From assembly GCA_037178675.1 (NCBI GenBank), contig JAYMGJ010000475.1:26060-90059 (forward strand): a stretch of DNA of 64,000 nt, read 5' to 3'. Numbering within the stretch: position 1 is the stretch's first letter; every line of letters begins with the position of its first letter. Source of the DNA: Scleroderma bovista (Eukaryota; Basidiomycota; Agaricomycetes; Boletales; Sclerodermataceae). The notes beneath the pieces are model-generated. The model did no database searches. It was not told where the DNA came from and worked only from the letters and a program-made list of their open reading frames with translations. Made by a program: the position numbers and the translations under genes. Shown in pieces: positions 10,074-23,112 of this stretch.

Positions 10074-11004
10074 ATGCCCAAGAAACGCTCCAATTCTCGG
10101 ACGGTAGGTACGAGAAAAGACAGTCCTGCTATCCCTTGCTTTCCCGATATCACCCCCAAGAATGGTTTGGTATGCCGTGTTCTCTTGGAAGCCCAGATCA
10201 TGACCATCAATGTCAGTCCTTGCATCATCATAGTAACAGCTCGCCCTTCAAGGTGATCGGACCGCAATAGGACTTTTTATCTGCCGAGGAGTGCAACAAG
10301 TTTGTCAGATTCATCGATGGATCACCTCTTGAGCTCACTCGACCCAAGAAGAAGGGAGAAGCTCAGAGGGTCAACTGTAAGTTTGGATGCATATCGTGAG
10401 CTAGTTCAACGCTAATAAGCTGGCCCACAGACAGGTTCTCTGTGACCTCTGCATCGTTTGCCGAACACTTGTATTCCTTGCTTCTCCCGCACCTTCCGTC
10501 ATTCCCTTATCCCTTACCTGCGGGTCGTTCTCGTTCTCGGGATGACACTAAAATCCGGTTGCCACACTCTTGCAATTCCAACATTCGTATGTACAAGTAT
10601 ACCCCGTCACAACATTTTGGTCCCCATTACGACGACTCTGTCAAGGATGCAGCGACGGGGGCGATATCAGAATGGACGCTTCTGATCTACCTCACTGGCA
10701 TCGAAGATGGCGTCAAAGGGGGGGAGGTGCGTGTTCACGGCTGCATACGTTGGCTATCCTGGCACTAAAATGCCTTGAAGACCGTCTTTTACAAAGATCA
10801 GAAAGGAACTCCAAGTGAGGCAATCGTCGCTCCCCTCACTCGCGGCACTGCCTTGCTTCATCGGTGCGTTTACCCCTGATATCATTGCTTTGTTCTGCCA
10901 ACATCACGGGCAGGCATGGCTACGAATGTCTGCTTCATGAAGGCTCACCGGTACAAAAGGGGACGAAATATGTCCTTCGTTCAGACCTGATGTTCTTGGA
11001 GTAA
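10074..11004 (+). CDS. 2OG-Fe(II) dioxygenase, prolyl-4-hydroxylase-like
   Basis: Five exons join in frame (10074-10211, 10271-10376, 10431-10726, 10781-10863, 10914-11004) to give 237 residues. The iron facial triad is visible: HYD in the segment HFGPHYDDSV, and a distal His in the RHGYECLLHEG segment. It is followed by a basic residue in KYVLRSD that would bind 2-oxoglutarate. The entry FLSAEECNKFV is typical of P4H-type oxygenases. Substrate is unknown: protein, nucleic-acid or small-molecule oxidation are all open. Start choice: 10074 is the first ATG in frame; the frame extends upstream only via non-ATG codons. The gene ends 32 bp from the convergent RRP3 stop. Confidence 0.85.
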
Positions 11005-11036
11005 TCCAGAGTGTTGTTTTTGGCCATAAGTAGCTG

Positions 11037-12584
11037 TCAGTGACGCCGTCTGGATTTTTTGACATGTGGCATGCCAGCTTCAACTCCATCATCATCACGA
11101 TCTTTGTCATCTCTCGTTGGACCCTCCTCGCGTCTCCGTTTTTTGCCTCCTGTCTTTGCCTGATCCTTCAGTTCGTTGATAGCCAATCGTCCAGCTTCAT
11201 CCACGCGCTGTTTGAGTAGCATTACTTCCTCCTTGTTTGCAGGCCATACTTCAAGTTTCTTATCAATGACCTTCTCTATCCGTTGGAGAAGTTCCACGTC
11301 GTATTGCGTGACTATCGTTATTGACTTCCCAGCTCGCCCAGCACGGGCTGTACGGCCGACCCGGTGGATATAATCTTTAGAGTGGGTTGGGACGTCGAAG
11401 TTTATAACCATGTCGACGGACGGCAAATCCAGACCACTAATTCCAACAATTTATAAATAATAGGTGGCTTCGCTTATCATTGAACTCACCGGCTGGCGAC
11501 ATCCGTTGCCACCAGGATCTTACGACCCCCTGTCTTGAACTTGTTCAGTGCACCCAACCGCTGACTCTGACTTAGTTGACCGTGCAATGGTACAGCAGGA
11601 AAGCCTAATGTGCGTAATATGATAGACAACCTGAGGCTTTTCGTAAATTCATGTTAGTTGCACCTGACTCGAACATACCGCTGTGCATCATGGACAGTTC
11701 TCGTAAATATGATGATCGAATTAGATGCCAACTCGTTGGTGAGGTATATTAAATGCACATCCTTGAGAATCAGTGGCACAAAGAGATAGTGTTGCAAAAG
11801 GGTCGAGACTGTCTGGTATCTGTATTGCTTCCACCATCATTCATGTTCAGCATAAGGAATTAAAAAACGCACTTGGATGATACTTCAATTCGCACCGGGT
11901 TTGATAGCGAAGCCCTTTGAAGTTTGGCCACTTTTGTAGTCATTGTTGCAGAGAATAAATAGGTCGTACGCTCCTTCGGTATCACTTTGAGTATTTGGTC
12001 AAGGTCAGCACCAAAATCCATGTCCAGCAATCGATCAGCCTCGTCCATAACCTATCAAAAATAAGTAATCGGAGAGGACATTGTAGAGTGAATCGTACCA
12101 AGAACTTCAAGCTCCGGAGGCTGAAGCCTTTGGTGCTTTGAAGATGGTCATTGAGACGACCAGGAGTAGCAACGATGATGTGAGGCCGCTTGGCAAGAGC
12201 GACAGCTTGGGGCATTTTATCCACACCCCCGATCAATACCAGGCAACGTACACCCATCGCAGCACCCAATGACTCGAATTGCTGTGATATTTGGTATGCA
12301 AGCTCTCGGGTAGGTGCCAACACGACTGCAAAGAGTCCTTTCGGTTCTTCCCATAGTTTCTGGAGAATAGGAAGGGCAAATGCAGCTGTTTTACCGGAGC
12401 CTGTTTCCGCAACACCGATGATATCTCGACCTTGCAGAGCATGAGGAAGCACTTCAGACTGGATTTCTGTGGGTGTTTTGAAATTTATCTTGTCAAGTGC
12501 TTCGAGAAGAGGGTCGATCAGTCCGAGTTCCCCGAACGTCGTTTTAGTTGACGCGGATGTAGAGGCCTCCTCCGGCGTTGGCAT
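11037..12584 (-). CDS. RRP3: Rrp3/DDX47 DEAD-box helicase for rRNA processing
   Basis: Rrp3 (human DDX47) acts in the nucleolus in early 18S pre-rRNA processing. It begins [10 protein letters not shown] at 12584, then the Q-motif segment [14 protein letters not shown]...PTEIQ. Helicase motifs follow: [23 protein letters not shown], the DEAD box in [19 protein letters not shown], and [13 protein letters not shown]. The C-terminal tail is Lys/Arg rich and ends KKSRRRH, a likely nuclear localisation signal. At least three short introns split the helicase core. A longer frame extends upstream but starts with TTG; 12584 is the first ATG. It shares a 179-bp divergent promoter with TRAPPC10. Confidence 0.92.
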
Positions 12585-12763
12585 TTGGGAGTTTTGACTT
12601 GAAGGACGAGTGGAAAGAAATTTCTCACACGGTATGAAGACGTTACCGAAACTGGTTACTCCTATGCACAACAACTGCGACGCCTATTCGGACTCGATGG
12701 TAGCTCTGACTTGAACGAACCAAGGACCGATACCATAGCAATCTACTGTCGACATCTGTGACA

Positions 12764-15700
12764 ATGTCAAGCCAGCGTGTTCTCGTGACATATGCTACAG
12801 CTCTGTCCTTCCAGGCCTCCGACACCTGGAAACAATTCTTTACAGCATTGCGCAGCCAGCTACCTCTGCGTACCATACACTGGAAATCAGCCTCCCGTCC
12901 CAACCTGAGGACGATCCAGGAACTCGACATTTCACTGGTTGCTCTCGACTCCATTCGCGATGAGCACACTTCCCAGATTCCCGTCACTCTACTGGAGAAA
13001 CCCCTGTTGAACATATACGTGGTGTCTTGCGAGGTGAGCTGTAGTTACAATCCAACGTACATAATGCGACTACTCCCGCTCTAGGATGCCGAGACCTACA
13101 AAACTATTGTCAAGAAGCAGTTAAAAGATTGGCAGAGCTCCGTTACACAACGCAAAAACCAGGAATGGCTTATAATCCACGTTGTGCATCCAGACACTAA
13201 GAACGTCGATCGCAAATTTTTTAACATGAAGGGCTCTGTCCTGGACAAGATCAGGGCAGATTTCAATGTCGACAAGCGGGACAGGTACCAGTCCCGGATT
13301 TCTCGTTCTGTCGGATTTCCAATAATCTATCCTAGGTGTGTTCAACTGGCGTGGTCTGTTGGGGAGCAGAGTCCAGCAGTCTGGGCAGCCCTCATCGGCA
13401 AGATAAAGGACGGACTCCTTTCGGCCCTTGATATAGCCGTGTCTTCAAGAGAAGAGGAAGTGAGACGTTCAGAGAGCCAACGTCATATGCCCGGATGGAA
13501 CTTTTGTACATATTTCGTACTCAAGGTGAGCTACTCACGCCAAAAACACGCTGCACATAAGGAACAGCTTTTTTTTGTCAGGAAAGCCTGGCAACTTCTT
13601 TCGAAGGTGTCAACTTGGTCGAGGATGCACTGCAGCAGTACATCGAGCTCGAAGCTGCTTTTATGAGCGTTTTGCGCGAAAGGAATATGTCTTGGTTCGG
13701 GAGCCTTATTAATCCCACACCCAAGGATGATTCGTCGCCGCTTCTCTCCACTTCCAAGAAGCCGTACCGCGACCTAATCCTTGCAAATACAATTTCGGTT
13801 TTTGATCTGCGAATCTATTTGCTTGCAAGGCAGAGTGCGCTGCTCAATAGAATGCGACAACCCATTGAAATTTGTCAAAAAGCAATGCTGTTTTTGAGCG
13901 CATTTGGTAAACGACTACGGGAGGTTGAGGTACGGAGGTCCGCGTAAGGAAACGTCATACTGATCTCTGTTTTAGTCGGCGCTTCCAGAGTATTTTGTCG
14001 AGTCATGGATTTTCTCATCTGCCCTCAGTGTCGTGGATCAGTGTAATACCTGGGCTACTTCTTGGCCGGAAATGGAGGACACCACGCTAGCTCGTTACAA
14101 CGCAAGCCAAGGTGAACTCCTAGAGCTTGCGAAGAGTCAGGTCGGTATTGCATTGCATATGGCTGGTTTTACCTAATGAGCACGTAGCTTGATGTTCTTG
14201 GAATCAAAGTTGGGCATCTTCCATCTTGTCCCCCATTTTCGATGGCCACATATACCGTTGCCGTTGCGCCAAGTTCGCCATTGCCAGAAAAACGGTCTTC
14301 GTCACACCGGATCAGCAAATACGAAATCATGCTTGCAATAGGTGATGGTGAAGCTTTCTACGATCTTTATTGCAATATTTCAAATAGAGCAATCGATATG
14401 TACGTGAAAGCTGGGCGGCGGAAATTTGCTCTCAAGTTACATGCTTGTCTCGCTGCTCTCGACAAGTATGTTCCAGCCTTTAAGTTTTCGTATTTGACAT
14501 TGAATTGGCTACAGCCACCGTGGGCGGCTTTCCAACGCACTTACCATCTTTTCTTCACTCCCAGCCCATTATGCACCACATATGTGGACTTCCCTCGAGT
14601 CGCTCATGCTCTCTAGAGCAATTGACACTCACGCAGTGCTCAAGAAGCCGCATGACCGAGAGTGGATACACATCTTACTTGCATTCTTCAAGACATATGT
14701 GAACGAGACCACTTTAGAGTCTCTTGTTCCTCATGATATCGATGAATATGTCACGAGGCTGGTCATTGCTTTGCGCGAAGCCGCGGAGAATTTGGATTCA
14801 GGTAGTCAACATCCCGTGGGCTTAATAGTCTGACATTTACTCATCGTCAGCCTTGCAGACCTTTCTCATCCTGACCATCCTGTCATGTCTTTTCGGATCA
14901 CAGATGACGCGCAATGTAGTGCAGATGAAGATTTGGTGGATTTAGTAGTGCTAGTGCACAATCATTTGCCATGCGTGCGCCCACCGCATACTTCTCGAGT
15001 TTATCATTCACCTTTACTCAGGACGTCGATGTGGATGAAATTAGCGCTACGCTTATGGGCGAGGACTCTAGCCGATTAAAGTTTGTAGCCAAAGGAAAGA
15101 AACTAGTGTCAGGACAGAATCTTTTAATCTTATCATGCGCAGTGAGTGTTCGGGTTAGCTTTGTACTTCTTTGAATGACAACTTGACCGTAAGACTTCAA
15201 CCCGTGGCACATACGTACTCGAGGGCACCGAAATCCAAATATCTCATTTGCGCTTTCACTGGAACCACAAGGATGTTACAGGCAGCAGAACTTCGTGCAA
15301 ACGTTCGGGGTTGGTTCACGTTCCTCGTAACCCCGAAGCCTTAGATGTCCAGCTCTGTCTCCCCCCCAAAAGTGAGTATTACTCACCAGAGGAAATTCAC
15401 GCCTTGGTTACCTCGAGTCTATGTAGCTGCACTGGGAGCATCTTCCCAGATCCAATTGGTCGTTTTTCCTGGACGAAATGATATTTTAACTGCAAACATA
15501 CGGTTGTCCGTGACCGCTGGAATCATATTTGACTTTATAAAAGCTACGTTACATCCTGAGGGTGAGTGTTTGAATTTATTTCACTAATTCGGACTCATGG
15601 ATGTATTGTGAGATAGGGGCATGCGAGATTAGTTCGTCAACGGATTGCATTGATATCTCGGGTTTGCCGCGAGGTTCCAATGCGATTATTTTACTACCTC

Positions 15701-17270
15701 ATTCGGATGCGTCACGATTTCGTGCTATTGTATGGCAGATCCCATCCTCCCTCGGCGTAATCTTAATAGATTTTTAGAAAATCAATGTTAGCATCACCTA
15801 CAAGACAGCTCAACATCCAAACGTAACACGGACGTTGCGGACATCTAGAACTGTCACTGTGGCGCTGCCCATTGCCGTGAACGTCGAAGATTTCTTCCGT
15901 GGTCAAATGTCCGCTATCCTATTTATGTGACGTGAACTTCACTTAAACGCGACTTGCAGGTTGTTCTCGAGATTCACGATCTCAACCACTACTCACCAAC
16001 ACGTTCGGCTTTCATCGGCGAAGTTGCTTGGACCACCTGATATTCAGCGGGGTGTCAAGATTCGGGGCTGTCGTCCTAGTCACTCTGTCATGGTTAGTCG
16101 CGTTGCTGATTTCCGTATATCACTCTCCTGACTAGACGCAACGCAAAGACAGCCGTTCCTGACCATCCTGTGAACTACATTTTTTGTGTAGAATCTGCAA
16201 ATGGCCCAGGTATCTATTCTCTTTGACCATCGGCTCATTGAAAGTGAATTCGTTTCAGTTTTAGACCCTTTACAACTCGTTATTTTGTATCGACTCCTAC
16301 GTGAAGGTAAAATTCTTCCTCCCAATGCACCCTGATTAGATGAGTAATGTTAATTGTTACAACAGAGGTGGAAGCATTGGTGAGCGAAACGGTTCAAGAT
16401 ATTCTTAGCCAGCGGCCACAGGGAGATGAACAAGGTAATGAATTGATAAAGAAAGTGGTTGAATATTTGGAAAGTGATCCTTCGTGGATTGAGCTGTACA
16501 ATACCACAGGCGAACTCTTGATACCCAGTTCCCTCGATGTGGGCGAGGGGTTGACGGAAACATTTGCGTCTGTGCAGAAGGTGAGCGAAGGTCCAAAGAC
16601 TAGCTGTCTGCTGACCTTGAGATCGCTCTGTAGAGATTGTCACAACCCAACTCACCATCATCTGTTAGTATGTGGAGGGAGATGACCATACCCGTTGATG
16701 TGCCTCGCATGAATGTGTGACATTTCACTGAAGGTTAGGAACATGTGTCTGATTCCTCCCTAGGTTATTGCGAATGCATGGATAGCACTTGAGCCGGCTC
16801 CAGTGCCTGAGGGGCATCTGCAGTCGCCAATCTATGCTGGACAGCCACTCTTGGCCACACTTTGGATCACAGTATCTTTGCACTGGAGTGATCCAGACAA
16901 TAAGCAACAGCAATATCGGACGCGCTATGATGTCGAGGAACGAACTAAAGACTGGCTTATTTGTGGTCGGAAGCGTGGAGATTTTGTTGTACAGGTGCGG
17001 ATATCGGTCGACGAGTTGTCTGGTCTCTCATGTAACACACAGGATGGAACGACTCTCAACGTTCCCCTCACTTTGATTGCGCTTCATCACGGAGAGCTCG
17101 CCCTTCCAAAGGTCAACGTAAAACCATTACCAATAGTGGAAGACGAGTCTATGCCAACAGTCTTGCCCAGTGGAGACACCCATCAGTCTCGGGGTGCTGC
17201 AACAGTTTTGGTCTTACCCAGGGGTGGCAGAAGCACATTTATATTTGAAATGGGGGCTGACAAGGCCTAA
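12764..17270 (+). CDS. TRS130: TRAPP-II subunit Trs130/TRAPPC10
   Basis: The protein is a large subunit of TRAPP-II, the exchange factor for Rab11-type Ypt GTPases in late Golgi traffic. The N-terminus (VLVTYATALSFQASDTWKQF, then ELDISLVALDS and EWLIIHVVHPDTKNVDRK) is the conserved TRAPPC10/Trs130 entry. A middle helical segment contains IQCK-like alpha-solenoid blocks (KKPYRDLILANTISVFDLRI, NRMRQPIEICQKA). The C-terminus is a beta-sandwich domain (VIANAWIALE...LLATLWITVSLHWSD) ending FIFEMGADKA. About a dozen short introns break it; I estimate 1,100-1,200 residues. Start 12764 is the first ATG. Individual internal exon joins were not all checked. Confidence 0.85.
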
Positions 17271-17331
17271 TACTCCATCACTCGTGGATCATGCAAATAA
17301 TATTAATGGATACTCTGGTCCTTCCATTTGA

Positions 17332-18850
17332 CTACTGGGACCGAGATGCTACTGACCGTCCCTCCGGGAAACCAAACCAGATGCCAAGAAGTAAGGAAGT
17401 ATTTGCCACGAGTAGTACTCCAGAAGATAAAGCTGTGGAAGGAAACACGTTCCATGCGTATTCTATTCCAGCTAAAATAGTGAGTCTGGGAACATGAATA
17501 TCAGGAACAGAGCTCGAGGAAATTAATTTGCGCCCACGCACTGGAGAAAGAATGGGTATTTTGTCCTTTGGCAGAGGAATGGGAGTTGTTGGAAGTACCA
17601 TGAATAAAACTGATAGTGTAATGAGCGAGCGAAACAGATGCCGATCAAGTTCGACGTCATGAGAACTGTTGCCACATCTATCCATTGCATTAGAATGTGA
17701 TGCCAGAAGCACGAAAAGGAACAAACAATCTGGTGATACAGGTGATAGCGCAGCAGGACGGGATGGCCGACGGAGACCCCTCCGGATGACTGCCAAGGCT
17801 CCACCGTCACTCCGACACCACCTGTAGAGACCGAAAGCAACAAGTAGGGTGACATGACCAAGAAGCAAAGTCGTCGCCCATGTGGGACTTAAGAAAGTCT
17901 GCTCGTCTACGAAACCCCAGTTGACTGTCCATTTGTAAAGGAAAACACGAGAGAAATCGAAGGCGTTCTTTAGGTACGAACGGGTGTTTGCGCCTAAAAA
18001 TGGCCGCGCAAGCAAAACCTGAAGAGCGACCAAGTTTATCATGTACCGCGCAGTGGACATCAAACCATGTCGTTTGAAGAGAATTACGAGTAGTCCAGGA
18101 AGGTATAGCAAGGCAGACATCTTCACAGAAAGTGACAGACTGGGCACTCAAGTTAATACTCACACCAAGGACGCGGGAAACAACGCGTTTACCTGTAGAG
18201 CAATATTCCTATATCATCCATGGCGCCTTGAAAGGCAAGGATAGCGGCTTGCGCAAAGACTACTCCCCAACAGTCATTGAATAGCCGTAACACAAAGATG
18301 GAATGCAGCCTCTTGCTCAGAGGCAAGAAGAGAAGAATCCAGTTCGGTACGCCTGTCTTCCTGTATATGGCGCATGACAGCGCCAACGAAACAAGGTAAA
18401 GACAGCCGAAAACTTGTTGCGCTGCTGCGATATTGCCGCCCCCTTTCGTTATGTAGTGGAGGAGATGGTAGATGTGGATATATCCAGCAGGATAACTGGC
18501 CGCTCATGAGCTTGTGGAGTTCGAGCTACTAGACATGCTCACACGACGGGACCTGTGGGACCTGTTATTTTGGAGTAGTCTCGTTCACCATTCAAGTAGA
18601 GATCTATATGGACCATATAAGTCTCCCAGTCAATTTCTGTGTCTGTTGCATGAGTTGGTCGTAGTAACGACTGGACAAACAGAAGCGACTTACATGGGAC
18701 CAACTTGATGACAAGTTGTGTGAGGACAGCATCGCCGAGTACGACAAGACCAGCCAAAGCCCAGAAATACCGTTTGTCGAAGAGTAGGAAGTGGACGCAG
18801 TCATACAGCAGGCTGAAGAGGGTGGAAGAGGCTTGGGTGGATTTTGGCAT
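17332..18850 (-). CDS. ALG3: Alg3 dolichyl-P-Man:Man5GlcNAc2-PP-dolichol mannosyltransferase
   Basis: Alg3 adds the first lumenal alpha-1,3-mannose to the N-glycan precursor in the ER membrane. It starts MPKSTQASS at 18850. Characteristic stretches are the lumenal loop around [20 protein letters not shown] with GPTGP, multiple hydrophobic spans, the LFNDCW segment, the LNAFDFSR-like [37 protein letters not shown] and the C-terminal [17 protein letters not shown]. Five or so introns. The last join (CA then ACTCAC) moves between frames and restores [11 protein letters not shown]. The stop lies 61 bp from the convergent TRAPPC10 stop, so 3' UTRs must overlap. Confidence 0.92.
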
Positions 18851-19121
18851 AATCGAATTGAAGGCGTACTGATGAACTTCAACCTTGCAAGCCCGCAACT
18901 TCAAGTCGGCGTGCCAACACGACGGCGTACCACGGTGTCCCACAGACGCCCAAGTTACAAGAGTAAAGAGCACTACAAACTACAAACATTTTCGTCTACA
19001 TACGGTGAGATTTGGCGTACATACAACGTATAACAAGAAACAGCCAAGCGTTAATCATTTAGAGTCAGAACGGAAGAACATTCGAGGGAATGAAACAAAA
19101 CGAGTAAAACACACGGAGTTT

Positions 19122-22100
19122 TCAGCATTTCCGTTGCATCAACGTCGCACCGAGATGTTGTTGACCAAAGTCCATCATACCGTTAGCATCTGCGCGGGAT
19201 GGGGTGTTGGACCCAGAGTGCATCGGTGAATGCAGCAAGCCAGGTGTAATAAGGCCGCTGCCTCCAGCTCCATACACGAACCCTCCACTAAGCCCTTCCA
19301 TGGTATCCGAGTAGCCTGGTCGTGGATATTTCAACATTTACACACTGTATCAATGATCATAACTCACCAGGAACAAGGACGCTGTCCCAGAATCCGTTAC
19401 TAAGGAAGTTCTCCATAGAAAACAATCCGTCATCCTGTGGCAAAGCAGCAGCCATTGTGGGTGGGAACGTCGACATATCTGCCACCGGTCCCATCTCACT
19501 AGCAAACTGGTAGTCAATCATACCGTCTACCCCGCTGACAGAAATAGTCGGATTGCCGGAGAAAAGGTGGTGATTGGCCATGCCTACGTCGGGCTGCTGC
19601 ACCGGTTCATTGCTCTCTACCGAATCCACTCCATGGTCAGTATTCTGCTGCTGACTACTATCAGTGCGAGCGGAAATAAGGGCACGCAAGAAGGTGCTAT
19701 AGAGCGCAGGAGTGTGATGAGAGTTGACAGCAATTTCGCCGATGACGGTTGCAACGTCTTTGACGAGGTCCACGATTTTCTGCTCATTTTCTATGAATGG
19801 CTGGAACTCTTGTCGAATAAGCTGACCAAAGCCGTAAGAAAATAAGAGAGCTGCAACGATGTTGTATTGTTACCTTAAGCAAGCTTAACACTGCATATGA
19901 CAGAAATACAAAGTGCGAGTCTGGCGAATATTTCAAGTATCCGCGTGGTACAAGCTCATCGCGAGCAATGGTTGCAACTGTGGTCGCCGCGGTATGGACA
20001 CGCGCAAAGAAGTGCGGGATGTCTACGTGCGACCGTTCCATGGCATTTTGCAAGCCGAAGGAGTTAATAACGAGCATGTAATAGTGGAAATAGAACTTGA
20101 TGATTGTGGAGGCATAGGCCTTGATGACCTCATCATCTGTGCCTAATCACATGAGTACACACAGAGGCTCATCAAATGTATACTAACCCGCTTGGATTTG
20201 ACGGACAGTGGTCCACTCGTGTTGCCATGTAAGAATTTGGGCTTCAATGGTCTTGATAATTAAAAGATAGTCGCAATCCGTCTGAAGACCAGAGGGAGTA
20301 TTCGTGCCCGAGTACAGGAAGTCAAGACTACGTGATACGATGCGTTGCAACTCCTAGTAGCGACAATGTCATCGGAAAACATCAGGGGGGAAAGACTAAC
20401 GCACCACGTAAGCTGATAGTAGCGAATCGCCAGCTGTAGCATCAGGGGAGTGTATCCACTCAAGGATATTCCGGATGACAGAACTGAATTGGACAACAAG
20501 GTGCTGTCAGCACTCGGTTGTATCACAGAAATGAAGCACCCACTCCTCCCTTATTGAGTGTGGTTTGCCCATCTGCGCGCTCGTACTGCGATCAAGCGCA
20601 AAACACAAAAACCAGGTACGTTCGCGATTGTGTACTTCTTTGTCTCGTGCTCGGCCATCAGGAGTATCCTCACTTGTAGCTGTCGTCTTCCGGTGCAAAT
20701 TCATATCCGTTGCCATGCTACCAAGTTCGGCAACAGGTAAGCTGGATATCGAACACGTAAAACCTACTAACCGGATGGCCATTCCCAGTAATAACCATGT
20801 TTTATCGTATTCGTACCGTTCGACGGCGCCGCAACCCCAAAGGGTGAGTAGTAAATAGGCTTGGATGATCTCGAGAGACTTATATCCCTTTTCTGGGACG
20901 GTGAAAGCCAGCTTTTGGGCGAGATCAGAAAGTCGCCCATGCAACTCTGGACGAACTTGGTAGAACTTGGACGCTATTGCACAAACTGGGGAGTATCAGG
21001 ATAACTGGTAGTCCAAGGAGTAAGTGGTGAAGGGCGCCTACTTGTCGTCAGTAAGAAGGGTGATCGCGAACAAACCAGGGATGGTGTGTGAAAATCACGG
21101 TCCAACAGGTTGCAGTGCATCTGTCAGAAGATCAGTCGTGGGAATGGCATCAGTACGTATCAAACACGAACGTTCATATGATCAAAATATCTATGATGTC
21201 AAACATGAATCCAGACGCTGTATTGAACGAAGCAGTTTACGCACATCTTGAACAAAGCGAGAACTTCCTCGGTGCTCACGAAGCTCAACATTTCAGGCTG
21301 AATTTGCCTCTCGATGTACAAGCGTCGCAGTGGTAGAATTGTCATCGGACCTGAGTTTATAGTTAGCAGAGTAGATGAACGTTGAGTAGTATTTCGAACC
21401 TGGTCTAAAGTAATTATCACTTGCGACACCTAGCCGACGCTCGGGATCTGGTTCAGTTGGTCGTGCGGTAAAAGAGGATGAAACACCCTGTGCTTTTCGG
21501 TTTGCCAAACTTGCTTCGGCCAAGAGTCCCAATGGATTCAACGAGTTATCAGGGAGGGCATGTAATTTAGGAGATGATGTTATGGGTTGACTGCTAGCCT
21601 GTGGTGGGAATGCAGCCTGTGGTGGAGGTGAGGGTGAATCCAACAATGCATGGGTCTGTGTGGCTTGGCCTGATGGCGAGGGAGATCTTGACACCATGCC
21701 AGAGGTCATGCTAGGATTACCGATGGATCTGAGGACTGTATCCAGTGTTCGTTCCATTTTTCGCAGGGATCTGGTCAAAAGCTCGGTTTTTCTTGGGCTT
21801 ACGTTTGAGTGTTGGAAATTTCAGCATCAAGAGGAGTTTAGTGGGCTTACTTGGACGACCGCTTTCCGCGATTGGATTCCTCGAAAATGCATTCGTGGTT
21901 GCCAGTAATGCAACGCTTACAAGGTGGGCCTTGCTCTGCGCCCACGCATTTCATTTTCAAGCGCCGACATACTGTGCATGCCCTGAAAACGAAACGGGAT
22001 TGTGAGAGCGTTGGAAGAGCTGATCCGAAAAATCATACCGAGATCCTCTGGTTGACTTTGGTTTTGGTTCTTCTTTTTCGGCTGACGGACTAGCACTGTT

Positions 22101-22418
22101 TGTGCTCTCATCTGTACGGGGTTTCTTTCTGCTGCTATCCGGGGCGCCGACCATGGGGGAGAGGCGTTTACCGTTCGCATTGGAGGGAGGGAAGGACATG
22201 GTTTCGGCTGGAGGGGTGCCGATGGCGTCAGAGTCCTGAGACGATGGGGATGGGATGCTAGTTTGAAGGAGGTGATGAGTGGCCATGTGTTGTGGCTGCT
22301 GTTGCTGATAGGCATAATACGCAGGGTAAAGGGAGGAAAGCGCCGGATCGATTTGTGGAGAACGAGGAGGGGGCATGTTCGAAGGTGGGATGCCGTGGTC
22401 CTGGTGGTGCATAGACAT
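19122..22418 (-). CDS. Zn2Cys6 transcription factor with fungal-specific TF domain
   Basis: The DNA-binding cluster is encoded at about 21900-21985: ACTVCRRLKMKC, eight residues, then CKRCITGNHEC. This matches Cys-x2-Cys-x6-Cys-x8-Cys-x2-Cys-x6-Cys, so all six zinc ligands are present. A basic linker and a short heptad segment (LRKMERTLDTVLRSI) that could dimerise follow. The middle homology region contains QAYLLLTLWGCGAVERYEYD and NRERTWFLCFALDRSTSAQMG. The N-terminus is rich in Pro, Gln and Ser, the C-terminus in Asn, Gly and His, both typical activation-domain composition. It resembles the basidiomycete PriB/Acu-15-like group, but I cannot assign a target pathway. It is divergent from the F-box gene across 694 bp. 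Start 22418 is provisional. Confidence 0.85.
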
Positions 22419-23112
22419 GGTGTCTTCGCAGCGAGGTGTGGAGTCGGAGTAGTGCTTGGAGACAGGTTTAGCACGATGGAGGACATAGGGTATCCCACAT
22501 ACCTCGAGACAGACGAAATTTCGCGCTCAGGAGAACAAACAATTGTGGTAGTGGCTGGACGGGGACCACGTGCGATGTGAGCGAGTGAAGTAAGAACGAA
22601 GAATGGCCGTCTCGGACACAAGTGAACAGGGAACGAACAAGCTGACGGTTCTAAGTATGACGACAAGCTAGCTACGATGAGAAGCGGTGAGAATCAGCCA
22701 CACCTGGTCGACACAATAGAGTGCAGAGAGTCGTACAGAACGGATCCTGGACAAGCAGAGCTGCACGCCGATGAAAGCGACGAGGAGTCCGGCTTGGTAC
22801 GAGTACGGACTTCTCGCACTTGCGCCCAGGTCGGAGTTCAAATCCGCTCTCAGCCAATTCCGCTGCTGGTGCGTGTTTCTTGCCCCAGGCCTCTCTGGCC
22901 AGCCGTGAAAGGATGGCATGGCTCGTACTTGTCCGGCGGGTACGACGACACACAGCAGATGCTTGGCGTTCGCGACAAGGGATGCATCCCTAGCCGGCAT
23001 GACCTGCCGAGAATGGCTCTCCTTGTCTGGTTCTGTCGGCGCTTGAATCTCTCGAGAGCTCAGCAGCGTCAAGGCAGTCGACCAACACCTTTATCTATCC
23101 TCCAGTGTGGCC
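22419..23112. other. Divergent promoter region, transcription factor / F-box gene
   Basis: About 690 bp between the two start codons. Frames on both strands open for up to 170 codons, but none looks like a known protein. The 22835-22860 area superficially resembles a tRNA T arm but does not fold. Probably long 5' UTRs and regulatory DNA, as expected upstream of a fungal regulator. Confidence 0.45.

Noticed and set aside
18885..19229. Plus-strand 114-codon frame between ALG3 and the transcription factor
   Set aside because: It overlaps the transcription factor's C-terminal exon in antisense and starts in intergenic DNA; composition is random.
22800..22870. tRNA-like segment (GGAGTTCAAATCC)
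   Set aside because: The putative T stem mispairs at two positions and no acceptor or anticodon stem can be found around it.
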